Of a stretch of 64,000 bases of DNA, positions 51,977 to 60,902 are shown one piece after another. Positions within the stretch are counted from its first letter, which is position 1. Every line of letters starts with the position of its first letter. The position numbers and the translations under genes are program-made. Origin of the DNA: an uncultured Erythrobacter sp. (GTDB lineage: Bacteria; Pseudomonadota; Alphaproteobacteria; Sphingomonadales; Sphingomonadaceae); assembly GCF_958304185.1 (NCBI RefSeq), contig NZ_OY284433.1, positions 2,046,001 to 2,110,000 of the forward strand. Reading direction: 5' to 3'. Below the pieces are notes generated by a model. The model was not told where the DNA came from, ran no database searches, and saw nothing but the letters and a program-made list of their open reading frames with translations.

Positions 51977-53266
51977 ATGAATCGCATGACCGCAATCTCG
52001 CCGGGCGCTGATGCCGCCGATCCCGCCGCGCTGGTGACGCGCCTTGCCGAGGCCGCGCGCCTTGCGCAGCGCACGCTTGCGGCGATGCCGAGCGCTGCGC
52101 GCGCCGCCGCGCTGCACCTGGCCGCAGATGCCTTGCGGGCGGCCACTCCGGCGGTTCTGGCAGCGAACGCCAAGGACGTTGCAGCGGGCAAGGCAAACGG
52201 GCTGTCAGGCGCGATGCTCGACCGGCTGGCGCTGGATGACGCGCGCATTGCCGGAATTGCCGACGCGGTCGCAGCCGTCGCTGATCTGCCCGATCCGGTG
52301 GGGCAGATCATCGACCAGTCCGAGCAGCCCAGCGGGTTGAGATTTCAGCGTATCCGGGTGCCGATCGGGGTGATCGGGATCATCTACGAAAGCCGCCCCA
52401 ACGTCACCGCCGATGCCACCGCGTTATGTGTGCGCGCCGGTAATGCGGCGCTGCTGCGCGGGGGGAGCGAGGCGGTGCATTCCAATCGCGCGATCCACGC
52501 CGCTTTGGTCGAAGGACTTGTGGCTGGCGGCGTGCCTGCCGACGCCGTGCAGCTCATCCCCTCGCAAGACCGCGCCTGTGTGGGTGCGATGTTGACGGCG
52601 AGCGGGCTGATCGACATGATCGTTCCGCGCGGGGGCAAGAGCCTCGTCGCGCGGGTGCAGGCCGATGCGCGCGTTCCTGTGCTGGCGCATCTCGATGGGA
52701 TCAACCACACCTATATCCATCACGCCGCCGACCCGGCCATGGCCGAGGCCATCGCGGTCAACGCCAAGCTGCGCCGCACCGGCATCTGCGGGTCGATGGA
52801 GACGCTGCTGATCGATTCGGCCTATCCCAAAGCCGCTGCGCTAGTCGCTGCGCTGATCGATGCGGGCTGCGAAGTGCGCGGTGACGGGCGAGCGCAGGCG
52901 CTGGACCGCCAGGTGATCCCGGCCAGCGCCAATGACTGGGACACCGAATATCTCGACGCCATCCTGTCCGTGGCGGTGGTGGATGGGCTGGAGGCGGCGC
53001 TGGCGCATATTGCGCGCCATTCCTCGGCCCATACTGATGTGATCGTGACGGCCGACGAGGCCGCGGCGGAACGCTTTCTTGCTGAGGTCGACAGCGCCAT
53101 CGTGATGCACAATGCCTCCTCGCAATATGCCGACGGGGGTGAGTTCGGACTGGGGGCGGAGATCGGGATCGCCACCGGGCGTCTGCACGCCCGCGGCCCG
53201 GTCGCGCTGGAGGGGCTGACGACCTACAAGTGGCAAGTTCGAGGGCAGGGCCAGACCCGCCCCTGA
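51977..53266 (+). CDS. proA: Gamma-glutamyl phosphate reductase
   Basis: The 429-residue aldehyde-dehydrogenase-fold enzyme makes glutamate-5-semialdehyde for proline synthesis. The catalytic cysteine is in RRTGICGSMETLL near residue 270. YESRPNVTADA, IVPRGGKSLV and the C-terminal HNASSQYADGGEFGLGAEIGI are signatures. proB is not in the window. nadD follows after 12 bases. Confidence 0.95.
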   Translation: MNRMTAISPGADAADPAALVTRLAEAARLAQRTLAAMPSAARAAALHLAADALRAATPAVLAANAKDVAAGKANGLSGAMLDRLALDDARIAGIADAVAAVADLPDPVGQIIDQSEQPSGLRFQRIRVPIGVIGIIYESRPNVTADATALCVRAGNAALLRGGSEAVHSNRAIHAALVEGLVAGGVPADAVQLIPSQDRACVGAMLTASGLIDMIVPRGGKSLVARVQADARVPVLAHLDGINHTYIHHAADPAMAEAIAVNAKLRRTGICGSMETLLIDSAYPKAAALVAALIDAGCEVRGDGRAQALDRQVIPASANDWDTEYLDAILSVAVVDGLEAALAHIARHSSAHTDVIVTADEAAAERFLAEVDSAIVMHNASSQYADGGEFGLGAEIGIATGRLHARGPVALEGLTTYKWQVRGQGQTRP

Positions 53267-53278
53267 TCTGGCTCGACC

Positions 53279-53956
53279 ATGCCCGCAACCTACACCGGCC
53301 TCCTCGGCGGCAGTTTTAACCCCGCGCATGGCGGGCACCGGCGCATTACGTTGTTCGCGATGGACGCGCTGGGGCTGGACGAGACCTGGTGGCTGGTCTC
53401 ACCCGGCAACCCGCTGAAGCCGCAGGCGGGCATGGCCCCGCTGGCCGCGCGGCTCAAATCGGCGCGGAATCAGGCGCGGCGCGCGCCTATCGTGCCGACC
53501 GCGATCGAGCAGAGACTCGGCACGCGCTACACGGTCGACACCCTTGCCAAGCTCACCCGGCGGTATCCAAAACGGCGCTTCATCTGGCTGATGGGGAGCG
53601 ATAATCTCGCCCAGTTGCACCGCTGGAAAGACTGGCGCCGGATCGCCCGGACAATGCCGATTGCGGTCATCGCCCGTCCGGGCTATGATGCAACCGCCAT
53701 GACGAGCCCCGCCATGGCCTGGCTCAGGCGCTATCGTGTGCCCGCCGCCAGCATTCGGAAACGGGGGCAATGGAGCGCACCAGCCCTGGTGTTATTGCGT
53801 TTCGATCCGGACTACCGCTCGGCCACGGCCATTCGCCGTGCCCATGCCGGGTGGGCCGATGCTTTGCTTGGCAAGGGATCGGACGGTCAGGAACGAAGGG
53901 CAAAGGTGCGTGACCGGCTGACATTCCGTAAGCTCAGGCAAGAGGACAAGGCATGA
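53279..53956 (+). CDS. nadD: Nicotinate-nucleotide adenylyltransferase
   Basis: The 225-residue enzyme converts nicotinate mononucleotide to deamido-NAD. Family motifs are GGSFNPAHGGHRRI, SPGNPLKP, YTVDTL, FIWLMGSDNLAQLHRWKDW and the C-terminal SATAIRR. The order proA-nadD-rsfS-rlmH is standard for alphaproteobacteria. Confidence 0.94.
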   Translation: MPATYTGLLGGSFNPAHGGHRRITLFAMDALGLDETWWLVSPGNPLKPQAGMAPLAARLKSARNQARRAPIVPTAIEQRLGTRYTVDTLAKLTRRYPKRRFIWLMGSDNLAQLHRWKDWRRIARTMPIAVIARPGYDATAMTSPAMAWLRRYRVPAASIRKRGQWSAPALVLLRFDPDYRSATAIRRAHAGWADALLGKGSDGQERRAKVRDRLTFRKLRQEDKA

Positions 53957-54043
53957 GGCGCATTGGCGTTTCGGCCCGGTGTTCTGCCCGCTTGCGTTAT
54001 GTGGCCTGCATTGACCTCAAACTCTGGAGATACCCGATTGCCG

Positions 54044-54478
54044 ATGACCGAGGCCCTTGTCGCTTCCCTTCCGCTTGGCGCAGTGCAAGCTGCCGCCACC
54101 ACAGCCACGTCGCTGGGCAAGCCTGAAATGGCTACTGATGCCCTGCACCAGCTGGTGCTCGCGCAGCTTGACGATGATCAGGCGCAGGAGATCGTCACCA
54201 TCCCGCTTGAGGGCAAAAGCTCGATTGCCGATCACATGGTGATCGCCAGCGGCCGCTCGACCCGGCAAGTGGCGTCGATGGCGCAGAAGCTGGCCGAAGA
54301 GATCAAGAAAGCCGGTTTCGGCCATGCGCGCATCGAAGGCCTCCCGGCTGCCGACTGGGTGCTGATCGACGCGGGCGACGTGGTCGTCCACCTGTTCCGC
54401 CCCGAAGTGCGCACCTTCTACAACCTTGAACGCATGTGGTCGTTCGAGGGTGGTGAGCCGACGCAGGGAAGAGCGTGA
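54044..54478 (+). CDS. rsfS: Ribosomal silencing factor RsfS
   Basis: This ~144-residue protein contains the RsfS domain: LVLAQLDDDQAQEIVTIPLEGKSSIADHMVIASGRSTRQVASMAQKL, EGLPAADWVLIDAGDVVVHLFRPEVRTFYNLERMW. RsfS binds L14 and blocks 70S joining under starvation. Start is uncertain (ATG 54044; a TTG at 54038 has the better-placed TGGAGA). Repeat copy C begins 6 bases after its stop. Confidence 0.92.
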   Translation: MTEALVASLPLGAVQAAATTATSLGKPEMATDALHQLVLAQLDDDQAQEIVTIPLEGKSSIADHMVIASGRSTRQVASMAQKLAEEIKKAGFGHARIEGLPAADWVLIDAGDVVVHLFRPEVRTFYNLERMWSFEGGEPTQGRA

Positions 54479-54483
54479 TTTGA

Positions 54484-54581
54484 GTTCCGCAGCCCATCCG
54501 GGCTGCGAAATCCTCGCTCATGCGACCTGAAGGTCGCGTCGCTGCGGGCGGGCGGTCGCCCTTGCGGTCGCTACGCGGCCG
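54484..54581 (+). repeat. Structured intergenic repeat, copy C
   Basis: Full-length copy in rsfS orientation. Hairpins: CGCAGCCC-ATCC-GGGCTGCG (54488-54507), GCGACCT-GA-AGGTCGC, GGGCG-GT-CGCCC, and CGGTCGC-TAC-GCGGCCG (54565-54581). Compared with copy B the first stem has C-G pairs swapped to G-C at two positions with complementary change on the other arm. Confidence 0.8.
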
Positions 54582-54616
54582 TTTGGCTCCGCTTCTTTTG
54601 GGGGCGTGTCATCCTT

Positions 54617-55033
54617 TTGCACATCATCGCGCGTGGGAAGATTGGCCGCTCGCCTGAGGGTGAGCTGGTGGATCGCTATGCCAAGCGCATGACTTGGCCG
54701 TTCAAGCTCACCGAGTGGCCCGATACCGGCGCGGGCAAGGTGGCTGATGCGCTCACCCCTTGCCGCACCGTGTTGCTGGATGAGCGCGGCAAGGCGATGA
54801 CGTCGGAGGATTTCGCCCAACTTCTGGGGCGCTGGCGGGACGAGGGCGTGCGCGAGACGCGTTTCATGCTCGGCGCGGCGGATGGGCATTCTGACGCCGA
54901 ACGCGCCTCTGCCGACCTGCTACTCGCCTTTGGCCCGGCAACCTGGCCGCATATGCTCGCCCGGGCGATGCTGATCGAACAGCTCTACCGGGCCACCACG
55001 ATCCTTGCAGGGCATCCCTATCATCGGGCATGA
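54617..55033 (+). CDS. rlmH: 23S rRNA (pseudouridine-1915-N3)-methyltransferase RlmH
   Basis: The 138-residue SPOUT methyltransferase has HIIARGKIGRSPEGELVDRYAKRM, LLDERGKAMTSEDFAQLL, FMLGAADGHS and the C-terminal RAMLIEQLYRATTILAGHPYHR. It modifies helix 69 of 23S rRNA. No ATG or GTG lies in frame at the expected position; TTG at 54617 is the best start. The sequence directly upstream is the 3' part of repeat copy C and its flank. Confidence 0.92.
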   Translation: MHIIARGKIGRSPEGELVDRYAKRMTWPFKLTEWPDTGAGKVADALTPCRTVLLDERGKAMTSEDFAQLLGRWRDEGVRETRFMLGAADGHSDAERASADLLLAFGPATWPHMLARAMLIEQLYRATTILAGHPYHRA

Positions 55034-55040
55034 CACCGCC

Positions 55041-56267
55041 ATGCCGCGGCCGATCATCCTCACCCTGCTTGCCATGCTTGGCGTCGGCGGAGCGCTGGCG
55101 CTGGCTTTGCCTGAAACACAGGCCGCGCCATCGATCGCCTTGCTCGCGCCAGACGAGGCCGAAGCCGCGCTCGCCCGCGCGACCCGCGAAAGCCGACTTG
55201 CCAAGGGCCGCGCCGCGCGCCTGACCCGCGAGGCCGAGGCCGCGACCGAAGCTGCCACCCGCACCGCGAGTGAGGCTGCCGCGCTCGCCGCCCGCATCCA
55301 GCAGGCCGAGGCCGACATCGAAATCGCCCGCGCGCGGCTCACCATCGCGCGGCAAGCCCGCGCTACGCTGACGGCGCGGCTGGCCAAGAAGCAGGAGCCG
55401 ACCGCCCGCCTTGCCGCCGCACTTCAGACCGCCGCTCGCCGCCCGCTGGCGCTCGCCGCGTTGCAGCCGGGCTCGCTAAAGGACGTGGTTCATGTCCGCG
55501 CCGTGCTGGACAGTGCCGTGCCGCAGATCCGCGCCCGCACCACCGCGCTGCGCAGCGAACTTGATCGCGGCCGCGCGCTCGAAGCGCAGGCGGCACGCGC
55601 GCTCGATCAGATGCGCAGCGGCGAAAGCGCCCTGCGCCAGCGCCGCAGCGAACTGGCCACGCTCGAAAACCAGCAGCGCCTCGCCTCCCGCAATGCGCGC
55701 GGAGCCGCGTTGCGTGAAGGCGAGCGCGCGTTGGCGCTGGCCGAGGAAGCGCGCGATCTTGATGGCTTGGTAGACAAATTGGACGAGGTCGCGGCGCTGC
55801 GTCAGGAACTCGCCGCGCTGCCCGGACCAGTACTGCGCCCTGCTGATCTCGCCGCCGCGCTCCCCGCGGCACCTGCCCCCGCTCCCAGTGCGAGCATCCC
55901 GCCGCCGCGCGATTTCCAGCTTCCCGTGCAGGGCCGCACGCTGACCGGCTTCGGAGCCAAGCGCGCCAGCGGCATCGCCAGCACCGGATTGAGCCTCGCC
56001 CCGGCGAAGGATGCACAGGTGGTGGCCCCAGCCCGCGGGCGGATCGCCTTTGCCGGGGCCTATCGCGGGTTCGGACGAATCGTCATCATTGAGCATGACG
56101 GCGGCTGGACGAGCCTTGTCACCGGGCTTGAGCAGGTCGAGGTCGCGGTGGGTGATCTGGTCATCGGCGGCAGCCCGATGGGCCGGGCGAGCGGCGGAGC
56201 GGAGCCGGTGACGATTGAGCTGCGGCGCGAGGGAATTCCGGTTAACCCTCTGCAATACCTCAAATAA
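55041..56267 (+). CDS. envC: EnvC-like murein hydrolase activator (degenerate LytM)
   Basis: The 408-residue protein has a signal peptide (IILTLLAMLGVGGALALALPETQA), a long Ala/Arg/Glu coiled coil (about residues 35-260) and a C-terminal LytM domain (LPVQGRTLTGFGAKRASGIASTGLSLAPAKDAQVVAPARG). The zinc ligands are gone: STGLSLAPA replaces HxGxD and EPVTIELRR replaces HxH. So it should activate an amidase rather than cut murein itself. It starts 7 bases after rlmH and precedes ctpA. Confidence 0.88.
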   Translation: MPRPIILTLLAMLGVGGALALALPETQAAPSIALLAPDEAEAALARATRESRLAKGRAARLTREAEAATEAATRTASEAAALAARIQQAEADIEIARARLTIARQARATLTARLAKKQEPTARLAAALQTAARRPLALAALQPGSLKDVVHVRAVLDSAVPQIRARTTALRSELDRGRALEAQAARALDQMRSGESALRQRRSELATLENQQRLASRNARGAALREGERALALAEEARDLDGLVDKLDEVAALRQELAALPGPVLRPADLAAALPAAPAPAPSASIPPPRDFQLPVQGRTLTGFGAKRASGIASTGLSLAPAKDAQVVAPARGRIAFAGAYRGFGRIVIIEHDGGWTSLVTGLEQVEVAVGDLVIGGSPMGRASGGAEPVTIELRREGIPVNPLQYLK

Positions 56268-56400
56268 GTCTTGCCATCCGAAGGGGGCATCGGTCCGCTC
56301 CGTCCCGCGCGGGCACGCTTGGCGCGGCGCAATCGCTCTCATCTGGCGTTCAGACCGGCAATCCTATACCTTAGGCCTTCAAAGGAGCCTTGCAACGTCC

Positions 56401-57762
56401 ATGAAAATCGCCGCTCTCCTGCGCAGCGCCGCGCTCGTCACAGCCGTCGCGCTGATCCCCGCCACCACCGCAACCATGGCCCAGGTCGATGGCCGCGCCG
56501 GCCCCGAATTCGCCAAGCTCTTCGCGGTGTTCCAGCGGGTGAAGTCCAGCTATGTCGAGCCGGTCGAGGATGACGTGCTGATCCGCGGCGCGATTGACGG
56601 GATGCTGGCGGCGCTCGATCCGCATTCGGCCTATCTTGATGGCGGCGATCTCCAACGGCTGGAGACGATGATCGACGGGCAATATTCGGGCCTTGGCCTG
56701 TCGGTGGTGATGGAGGACGGTGCGGTGAAGGTCGTCTCGCCGTTCCGTGGCAGCCCCGCCGAAACCGCCGGGGTCAAGGCAGGCGATTTCATTACGCACC
56801 TCAATGGCAAGCTGATCGTCGACACCAAGCTTGACGATGCGGTCGCGCAGATGCGCGGGCCGAAGGGAACTTCAATCCAGCTGACGATCTTCCGTCCGGG
56901 CCGCGAAGAACCGCTGGAAGTTAATGTGACCCGCGGTGTGATCGAGCTTGAGCCGGTCACGCACGAAGTCGCGGCCGGCAATATCGGCATCATCACCGTC
57001 AACGAATTCTCCGCCAATGTCGGCGCGGACGTTTTTGCCGCGTGGCAGGACATCAAGAAGAAGGCGCCGGGCGGACGCGTGAGCGGGCTGGTGCTCGATC
57101 TGCGCAACAATCCTGGCGGGAGCCTGGACGAATCGGTGGCGCTGTCGGACCTGTTCCTCAGCGATGGCCGGATCGTCAGCCAGCGCGGCCGCGCGCGGGG
57201 CGAAACGATGCTCTACGATGCCGAAACCGTCTATCGCGGCGACATGGCCGAGGGCGTGCCGATGATCGTGCTGATCAACGCCGGTTCGGCCTCGGCGAGC
57301 GAGATCGTCGCGGGGGCGTTGCAGGATCATCGCCGGGCGCTTGTCATGGGTGAGCGCAGCTTCGGCAAGGGGAGCGTGCAATCCCTCCTCCCGCTCGGCA
57401 ATGATGCTGCGCTCAAGCTCACCACTGCGCGGTATTTCACCCCGGCGGGCAAATCGGTGCAGGAGGGCGGTATCCGTCCCGACATCACCGTGCCGCAGAT
57501 CTCTGACCCGGATTACGTGCTGCGCATGAAGTACCAGACCCGCGAGAGCGATTTGCGCGGCCACCTGATCAACGAACTCGCAGTCAAGGACGAGGAGATG
57601 GAGGCGGACAAGATCGCCGATCCGCGCTTCCAGCTCACCGCCGCGCAGCTCGAACAGCAGGGCGTGAAGGACTTCCAGCTGCATTACGCGATGGAAACCC
57701 TGCGCCGCACCACCAAGAGCACCGTGGCGCTTCGCCCGGCACCCCGACCGGCGAAACCGTAA
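56401..57762 (+). CDS. ctpA: S41 carboxy-terminal processing peptidase (CtpA)
   Basis: The 453-residue periplasmic serine protease has a signal peptide (IAALLRSAALVTAVALIPATTATMA), a PDZ domain (VKVVSPFRGSPAETAGVKAGDFITHLNG) and the S41 core with LDLRNNPGG, catalytic serine in NAGSASASEIVAGAL (about 295) and lysine in GERSFGKGSVQ (about 321). It degrades or trims periplasmic proteins, often murein hydrolases. AAAGGAG upstream supports the ATG at 56401. Confidence 0.93.
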   Translation: MKIAALLRSAALVTAVALIPATTATMAQVDGRAGPEFAKLFAVFQRVKSSYVEPVEDDVLIRGAIDGMLAALDPHSAYLDGGDLQRLETMIDGQYSGLGLSVVMEDGAVKVVSPFRGSPAETAGVKAGDFITHLNGKLIVDTKLDDAVAQMRGPKGTSIQLTIFRPGREEPLEVNVTRGVIELEPVTHEVAAGNIGIITVNEFSANVGADVFAAWQDIKKKAPGGRVSGLVLDLRNNPGGSLDESVALSDLFLSDGRIVSQRGRARGETMLYDAETVYRGDMAEGVPMIVLINAGSASASEIVAGALQDHRRALVMGERSFGKGSVQSLLPLGNDAALKLTTARYFTPAGKSVQEGGIRPDITVPQISDPDYVLRMKYQTRESDLRGHLINELAVKDEEMEADKIADPRFQLTAAQLEQQGVKDFQLHYAMETLRRTTKSTVALRPAPRPAKP

Positions 57763-57774
57763 GGGCGACGCGTG

Positions 57775-58227
57775 ATGGACAATCTGGGTAAGGCCCGCGC
57801 GCTTGCCGTGCTGGTCCCGGCGGCGTTGCTGGCCGGGGCCTATATCTCGCAATATGGCTTCGGCCTGCCGCCGTGCGAGATGTGCTGGTGGCAGCGCTAT
57901 CCCCATTTTGCCGCAGTCGGTATCGGGCTGCTCGCCTATGTGATGAAGCCGCCGCAGGTGTGGACCGCGCTTGCGGGCCTCGCGATCCTGACCTCCGGGC
58001 TGATCGGCGGCTTTCATGCCGGGGTCGAATACGGCTGGTGGGAAGGGATCACCGCCTGCACCGCGCCAATGGCGGGGGCCGACGTGCTGGACTTCGATGC
58101 CGCGCCTCTAATCCGCTGCGATTTGGCCCCGTGGACCTTGTGGGGCATCTCGCTTGCCGGGTTCAATTTCCTGATTTCCAGCGTCAGCGGTGCGGCCATT
58201 GTGGCGCTCGCGGCGTATAGGAAGTAG
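57775..58227 (+). CDS. dsbB: Disulfide bond formation protein B
   Basis: The 150-residue protein has four hydrophobic helices, the first redox pair in LPPCEMCWWQRYPH and the second pair in ITACTAP and LIRCDLAPW. DsbB reoxidises DsbA with quinone as acceptor. No dsbA is near. A GTG directly before the ATG is an alternative start. It is followed after 23 bases by coq7, the quinone-making hydroxylase. Confidence 0.9.
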   Translation: MDNLGKARALAVLVPAALLAGAYISQYGFGLPPCEMCWWQRYPHFAAVGIGLLAYVMKPPQVWTALAGLAILTSGLIGGFHAGVEYGWWEGITACTAPMAGADVLDFDAAPLIRCDLAPWTLWGISLAGFNFLISSVSGAAIVALAAYRK

Positions 58228-58250
58228 GGATGCAAACGAAGGAGCCGACA

Positions 58251-58772
58251 ATGCAGCGCGATGAACTCCACCGTATGATCCGGGTCGATCAGGCCGGCGA
58301 ATTCGGCGCGACCCGCATCTATGAAGGTCAGCTTGCTGTCATGGGCGATCGCGGCCCGCATTCGGCCGAAATCCGTCACATGGCCGCGCAAGAGGCCGAG
58401 CATCGCGCCAAGTTTGACGCGCTGCTGACCCGGCGCGGTGTGCGTCCGACGGCGCTGCATCCGTTCTGGTCGGCGGCAGGTTACGGCTTGGGTGCCTTCA
58501 CCGCGCTGCTCGGCCCGGAAGCGGCGATGGCCTGCACGGCGGCGGTCGAAACCGAGATCGACAAGCATTACACCGAACAGCTCGAAAAGCTCGAAGCCTC
58601 CGGGGCTGACCCGGAACTCGCCGAAATGATCGAAGCCTTCCGCGCTGACGAGCGCGATCACCTGGACGCGGCGATGGCCAACGGCGCAGAGCGTGCACCG
58701 GCCTATCCGTTGCTGGCGGGGGCGATTCGGCTCGGGTGCCGGTTTGCGATCAAGGTGAGTGAGAGGTTATAA
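58251..58772 (+). CDS. coq7: Demethoxyubiquinone hydroxylase Coq7
   Basis: The 173-residue di-iron enzyme hydroxylates demethoxyubiquinone in ubiquinone synthesis. Metal ligands appear in VDQAGEFGATRIYEGQ, AAQEAEHRAKF, AVETEIDKHY and FRADERDHLD. AAGGAG 9 bases upstream fixes the ATG at 58251. It is convergent with the nucleotide-sugar dehydrogenase across a pair of inverted repeats. Confidence 0.93.
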   Translation: MQRDELHRMIRVDQAGEFGATRIYEGQLAVMGDRGPHSAEIRHMAAQEAEHRAKFDALLTRRGVRPTALHPFWSAAGYGLGAFTALLGPEAAMACTAAVETEIDKHYTEQLEKLEASGADPELAEMIEAFRADERDHLDAAMANGAERAPAYPLLAGAIRLGCRFAIKVSERL

Positions 58773-58791
58773 ATCGCGGGAGAAAGAAGTT

Positions 58792-58884
58792 CCGTTCGTG
58801 CTGAGCTTGTCGAAGCACCGTTCTTCTTTCCTGATGTCCCGACAAAAAGGAAATGCAGCCCTTCGACAAGCTCAGGGCGAACGG
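58792..58884. repeat. Inverted pair of GAGCTTGTCGAAG repeats
   Basis: Left arm 58792-58818 (CCGTTCG...TGAGCTTGTCGAAG) and right arm 58859-58884 are inverted copies with a few mismatches, separated by 40 bases. This unit is a dispersed REP-like element known across alphaproteobacteria. Between the convergent coq7 and dehydrogenase genes it could fold as a bidirectional terminator. Confidence 0.8.
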
Positions 58885-58903
58885 GGGAGAGCCTAACCCT
58901 CCC

Positions 58904-60193
58904 TCATAAACTCCAGTAAACCAGATCTTCCGGCAGGCCTTCACGGTCCAACGCGCTCTTCACATCAACCAGCACGCCGCCGCTACGCACGCGGGCGATC
59001 AGGTCGGCGGGGTTGGCGATGTAGTCCGCGTGGTTCACCGCCAGCACCAGCGCGTCCAGTTGTACCATCTCGTCCGCCGGGCTGAGCGTGATGCCATATT
59101 CATGGGCCGCCGCCGCGGGATCGGCGAGTGGATCGCTCACCAACGCTTCGATCCCATATTCGCGCAGTTCGGCGAGGATATCGGGCACCTTGGAATTGCG
59201 GATATCGGGCACGTCCTGCTTGAAGGTGAGCCCCATGACGCCCACCCGCGCGCGGCAGGGCGACACGCCGCCCGCGATCAGCAGCTTCACGACCTTCTGC
59301 GCGATCGCCTGCCCCATCGCATCATTGATCCGCCGCCCTGCGAGAATCACCTCGGGCCGATAGCCGAGCTTTTCCGCCGCTGCCGTCAGATAGAAGGGAT
59401 CGACTCCGATGCAGTGCCCACCGACCAGCCCGGGGGTGAAGGGCAGGAAGTTCCACTTGGTCCCCGCCGCCGCCAGCACATCGCGCGTGGCAAGGCCCAT
59501 GCGGTCGAAGATCAGCGCAATTTCGTTCATCAACGCGATGTTGAGATCGCGCTGGGTGTTCTCGATCACCTTCGCCGCCTCGGCCACTTTGATCGAGGGC
59601 GCTTCGTGTAGCCCTGCATCGACCACCGCGCCATAAACCGCCCGCATCCGCGCCAGCGCGGGCGCGCTGTCGGCGGCGATGATCTTGGTGATGGTCTCCA
59701 ACCGATGGACGGTATCGCCGGGGTTGATGCGTTCAGGGCTGTACCCGAGCGCGAAGTCCTTGCCCTGCGTGAGGCCCGAATGCGCGGCGAGCCAGGGGCC
59801 GCAGATATCTTCGGTCACGCCGGGGAAGACGGTCGATTCGAAAACCACCAGCGTGCCCTTGGAAAGGCGCGGGCCAATGGTTTCGCAGGCGCGCTCCAAG
59901 GGGGTGAGGTCGGGGCGGCGTTCCTCGGTGATCGGGGTGGGGACGGTGACGATGATCAGGCTCGCGTCTTCCAGCAGCGCCGGATCATCGCTGACGGCAA
60001 GACCGCATGACGCCAACCGCGCGTCATCAATCTCGCGGGTCGCGTCATGTCCGGCGCGCAATTGAGCGATGCGCTGGGCGGCGATGTCGAAGCCGGTGAC
60101 TTCAACGCCGCGCGCGCTAAGCCGCTCGGCCAGCGCTACGGCGACTGGCAGGCCGACATAGCCCAAGCCCACGACTGCGATTTTCCCGTCCAT
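58904..60193 (-). CDS. tviB: UDP-N-acetylglucosamine/galactosamine 6-dehydrogenase (TviB/WbpO type)
   Basis: The 429-residue enzyme has the NAD motif VVGLGYVGLPVAVALA, TVPTPITEERRPDLTPL, GYSPERINPGDT, and the catalytic cysteine in VGGHCIGVDPFYL. It oxidises a UDP-hexosamine (or UDP-glucose) to the uronic acid for a surface polysaccharide. A GTG start at 60235 with AAGG upstream would add 14 residues. No polysaccharide polymerase genes are in view. Confidence 0.88.
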   Translation of the reverse strand: MDGKIAVVGLGYVGLPVAVALAERLSARGVEVTGFDIAAQRIAQLRAGHDATREIDDARLASCGLAVSDDPALLEDASLIIVTVPTPITEERRPDLTPLERACETIGPRLSKGTLVVFESTVFPGVTEDICGPWLAAHSGLTQGKDFALGYSPERINPGDTVHRLETITKIIAADSAPALARMRAVYGAVVDAGLHEAPSIKVAEAAKVIENTQRDLNIALMNEIALIFDRMGLATRDVLAAAGTKWNFLPFTPGLVGGHCIGVDPFYLTAAAEKLGYRPEVILAGRRINDAMGQAIAQKVVKLLIAGGVSPCRARVGVMGLTFKQDVPDIRNSKVPDILAELREYGIEALVSDPLADPAAAAHEYGITLSPADEMVQLDALVLAVNHADYIANPADLIARVRSGGVLVDVKSALDREGLPEDLVYWSL

Positions 60194-60347
60194 ACGGCTG
60201 CATAGCTCGAGAGATTTCAATTTTTCGCTAACCACGCAGGCCTTGCGGCTTCACCGCGCGTTCAGTCCTGCCGGACTAGACAAGCAGGCCCGGTCGCGGG
60301 CATTGCTAGCCTTCGATATCCCGCGCACCGACAAAGGATCACGCGCC

Positions 60348-60899
60348 ATGAAGCATCTGCTCGCCCCCGCCGCCGTTCTCGCCGCCTTCGCTGCCGCATC
60401 GGCCCCCGCCGCTGCGCAGAGCGCGGATGAGAAGATCAACATGGTGATCGCCTATAGCGAGGCCGAATGCCCGGTCGCTCAGCCGGGCGAAGTGGTGGTA
60501 TGCGAGATTCTGGTCGAGGAAGAGCGGTACCGTATCCCCTCCAACCTGCGCTACAGCGACAATCCCGCCAACCAGTCGCTCGCGCGGCAGGTCGATCAGA
60601 TCAAGTATGTCGGCGATTTCGGCGCGATGAGCTGTAGCCCGGCCGGCGCGGGCGGGTTCACCGGCTGCACACAGAAGTTCATCGAAGCCGCTTACAAGGA
60701 CAAGGCCGAGGAAGACGGCGTGCGGTTCGGCCAGCTGATTGAAAAGGCACGGTCCGAACGCCTATCCACCATCGACGCTGATGCTGCTGCCGAGCAGGAG
60801 CGGGTCGAGATGATTGAGCGCGAATATATGCAGCGGCTCGAACGCGAACGGCAGGGCGATCTGCCCGGCGAAGGCGCGCTGCCCCCGCCTCCGAAGTAA
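60348..60899 (+). CDS. Secreted protein of unknown function
   Basis: The 183-residue precursor has a signal peptide (HLLAPAAVLAAFAAASAPAAAQ). The mature part contains four cysteines in two close pairs (AECPVAQPGEVVVCE and MSCSPAGAGGFTGCTQ), likely disulphides. It ends with a charged helix (EQERVEMIEREYMQRLERERQ) and a proline tail. AAAGGA precedes the ATG. It lies between two minus-strand nucleotide-sugar genes and is transcribed against them. Confidence 0.72.
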   Translation: MKHLLAPAAVLAAFAAASAPAAAQSADEKINMVIAYSEAECPVAQPGEVVVCEILVEEERYRIPSNLRYSDNPANQSLARQVDQIKYVGDFGAMSCSPAGAGGFTGCTQKFIEAAYKDKAEEDGVRFGQLIEKARSERLSTIDADAAAEQERVEMIEREYMQRLERERQGDLPGEGALPPPPK

Positions 60900-60902
60900 G
60901 CC

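Noticed and set aside
58750-58944. 64-codon minus-strand frame between coq7 and the dehydrogenase
   Set aside because: Its peptides ALSLSKG and LRQAQHER are translations of the dispersed GAGCTTGTCGAAG repeat, a known source of false genes.
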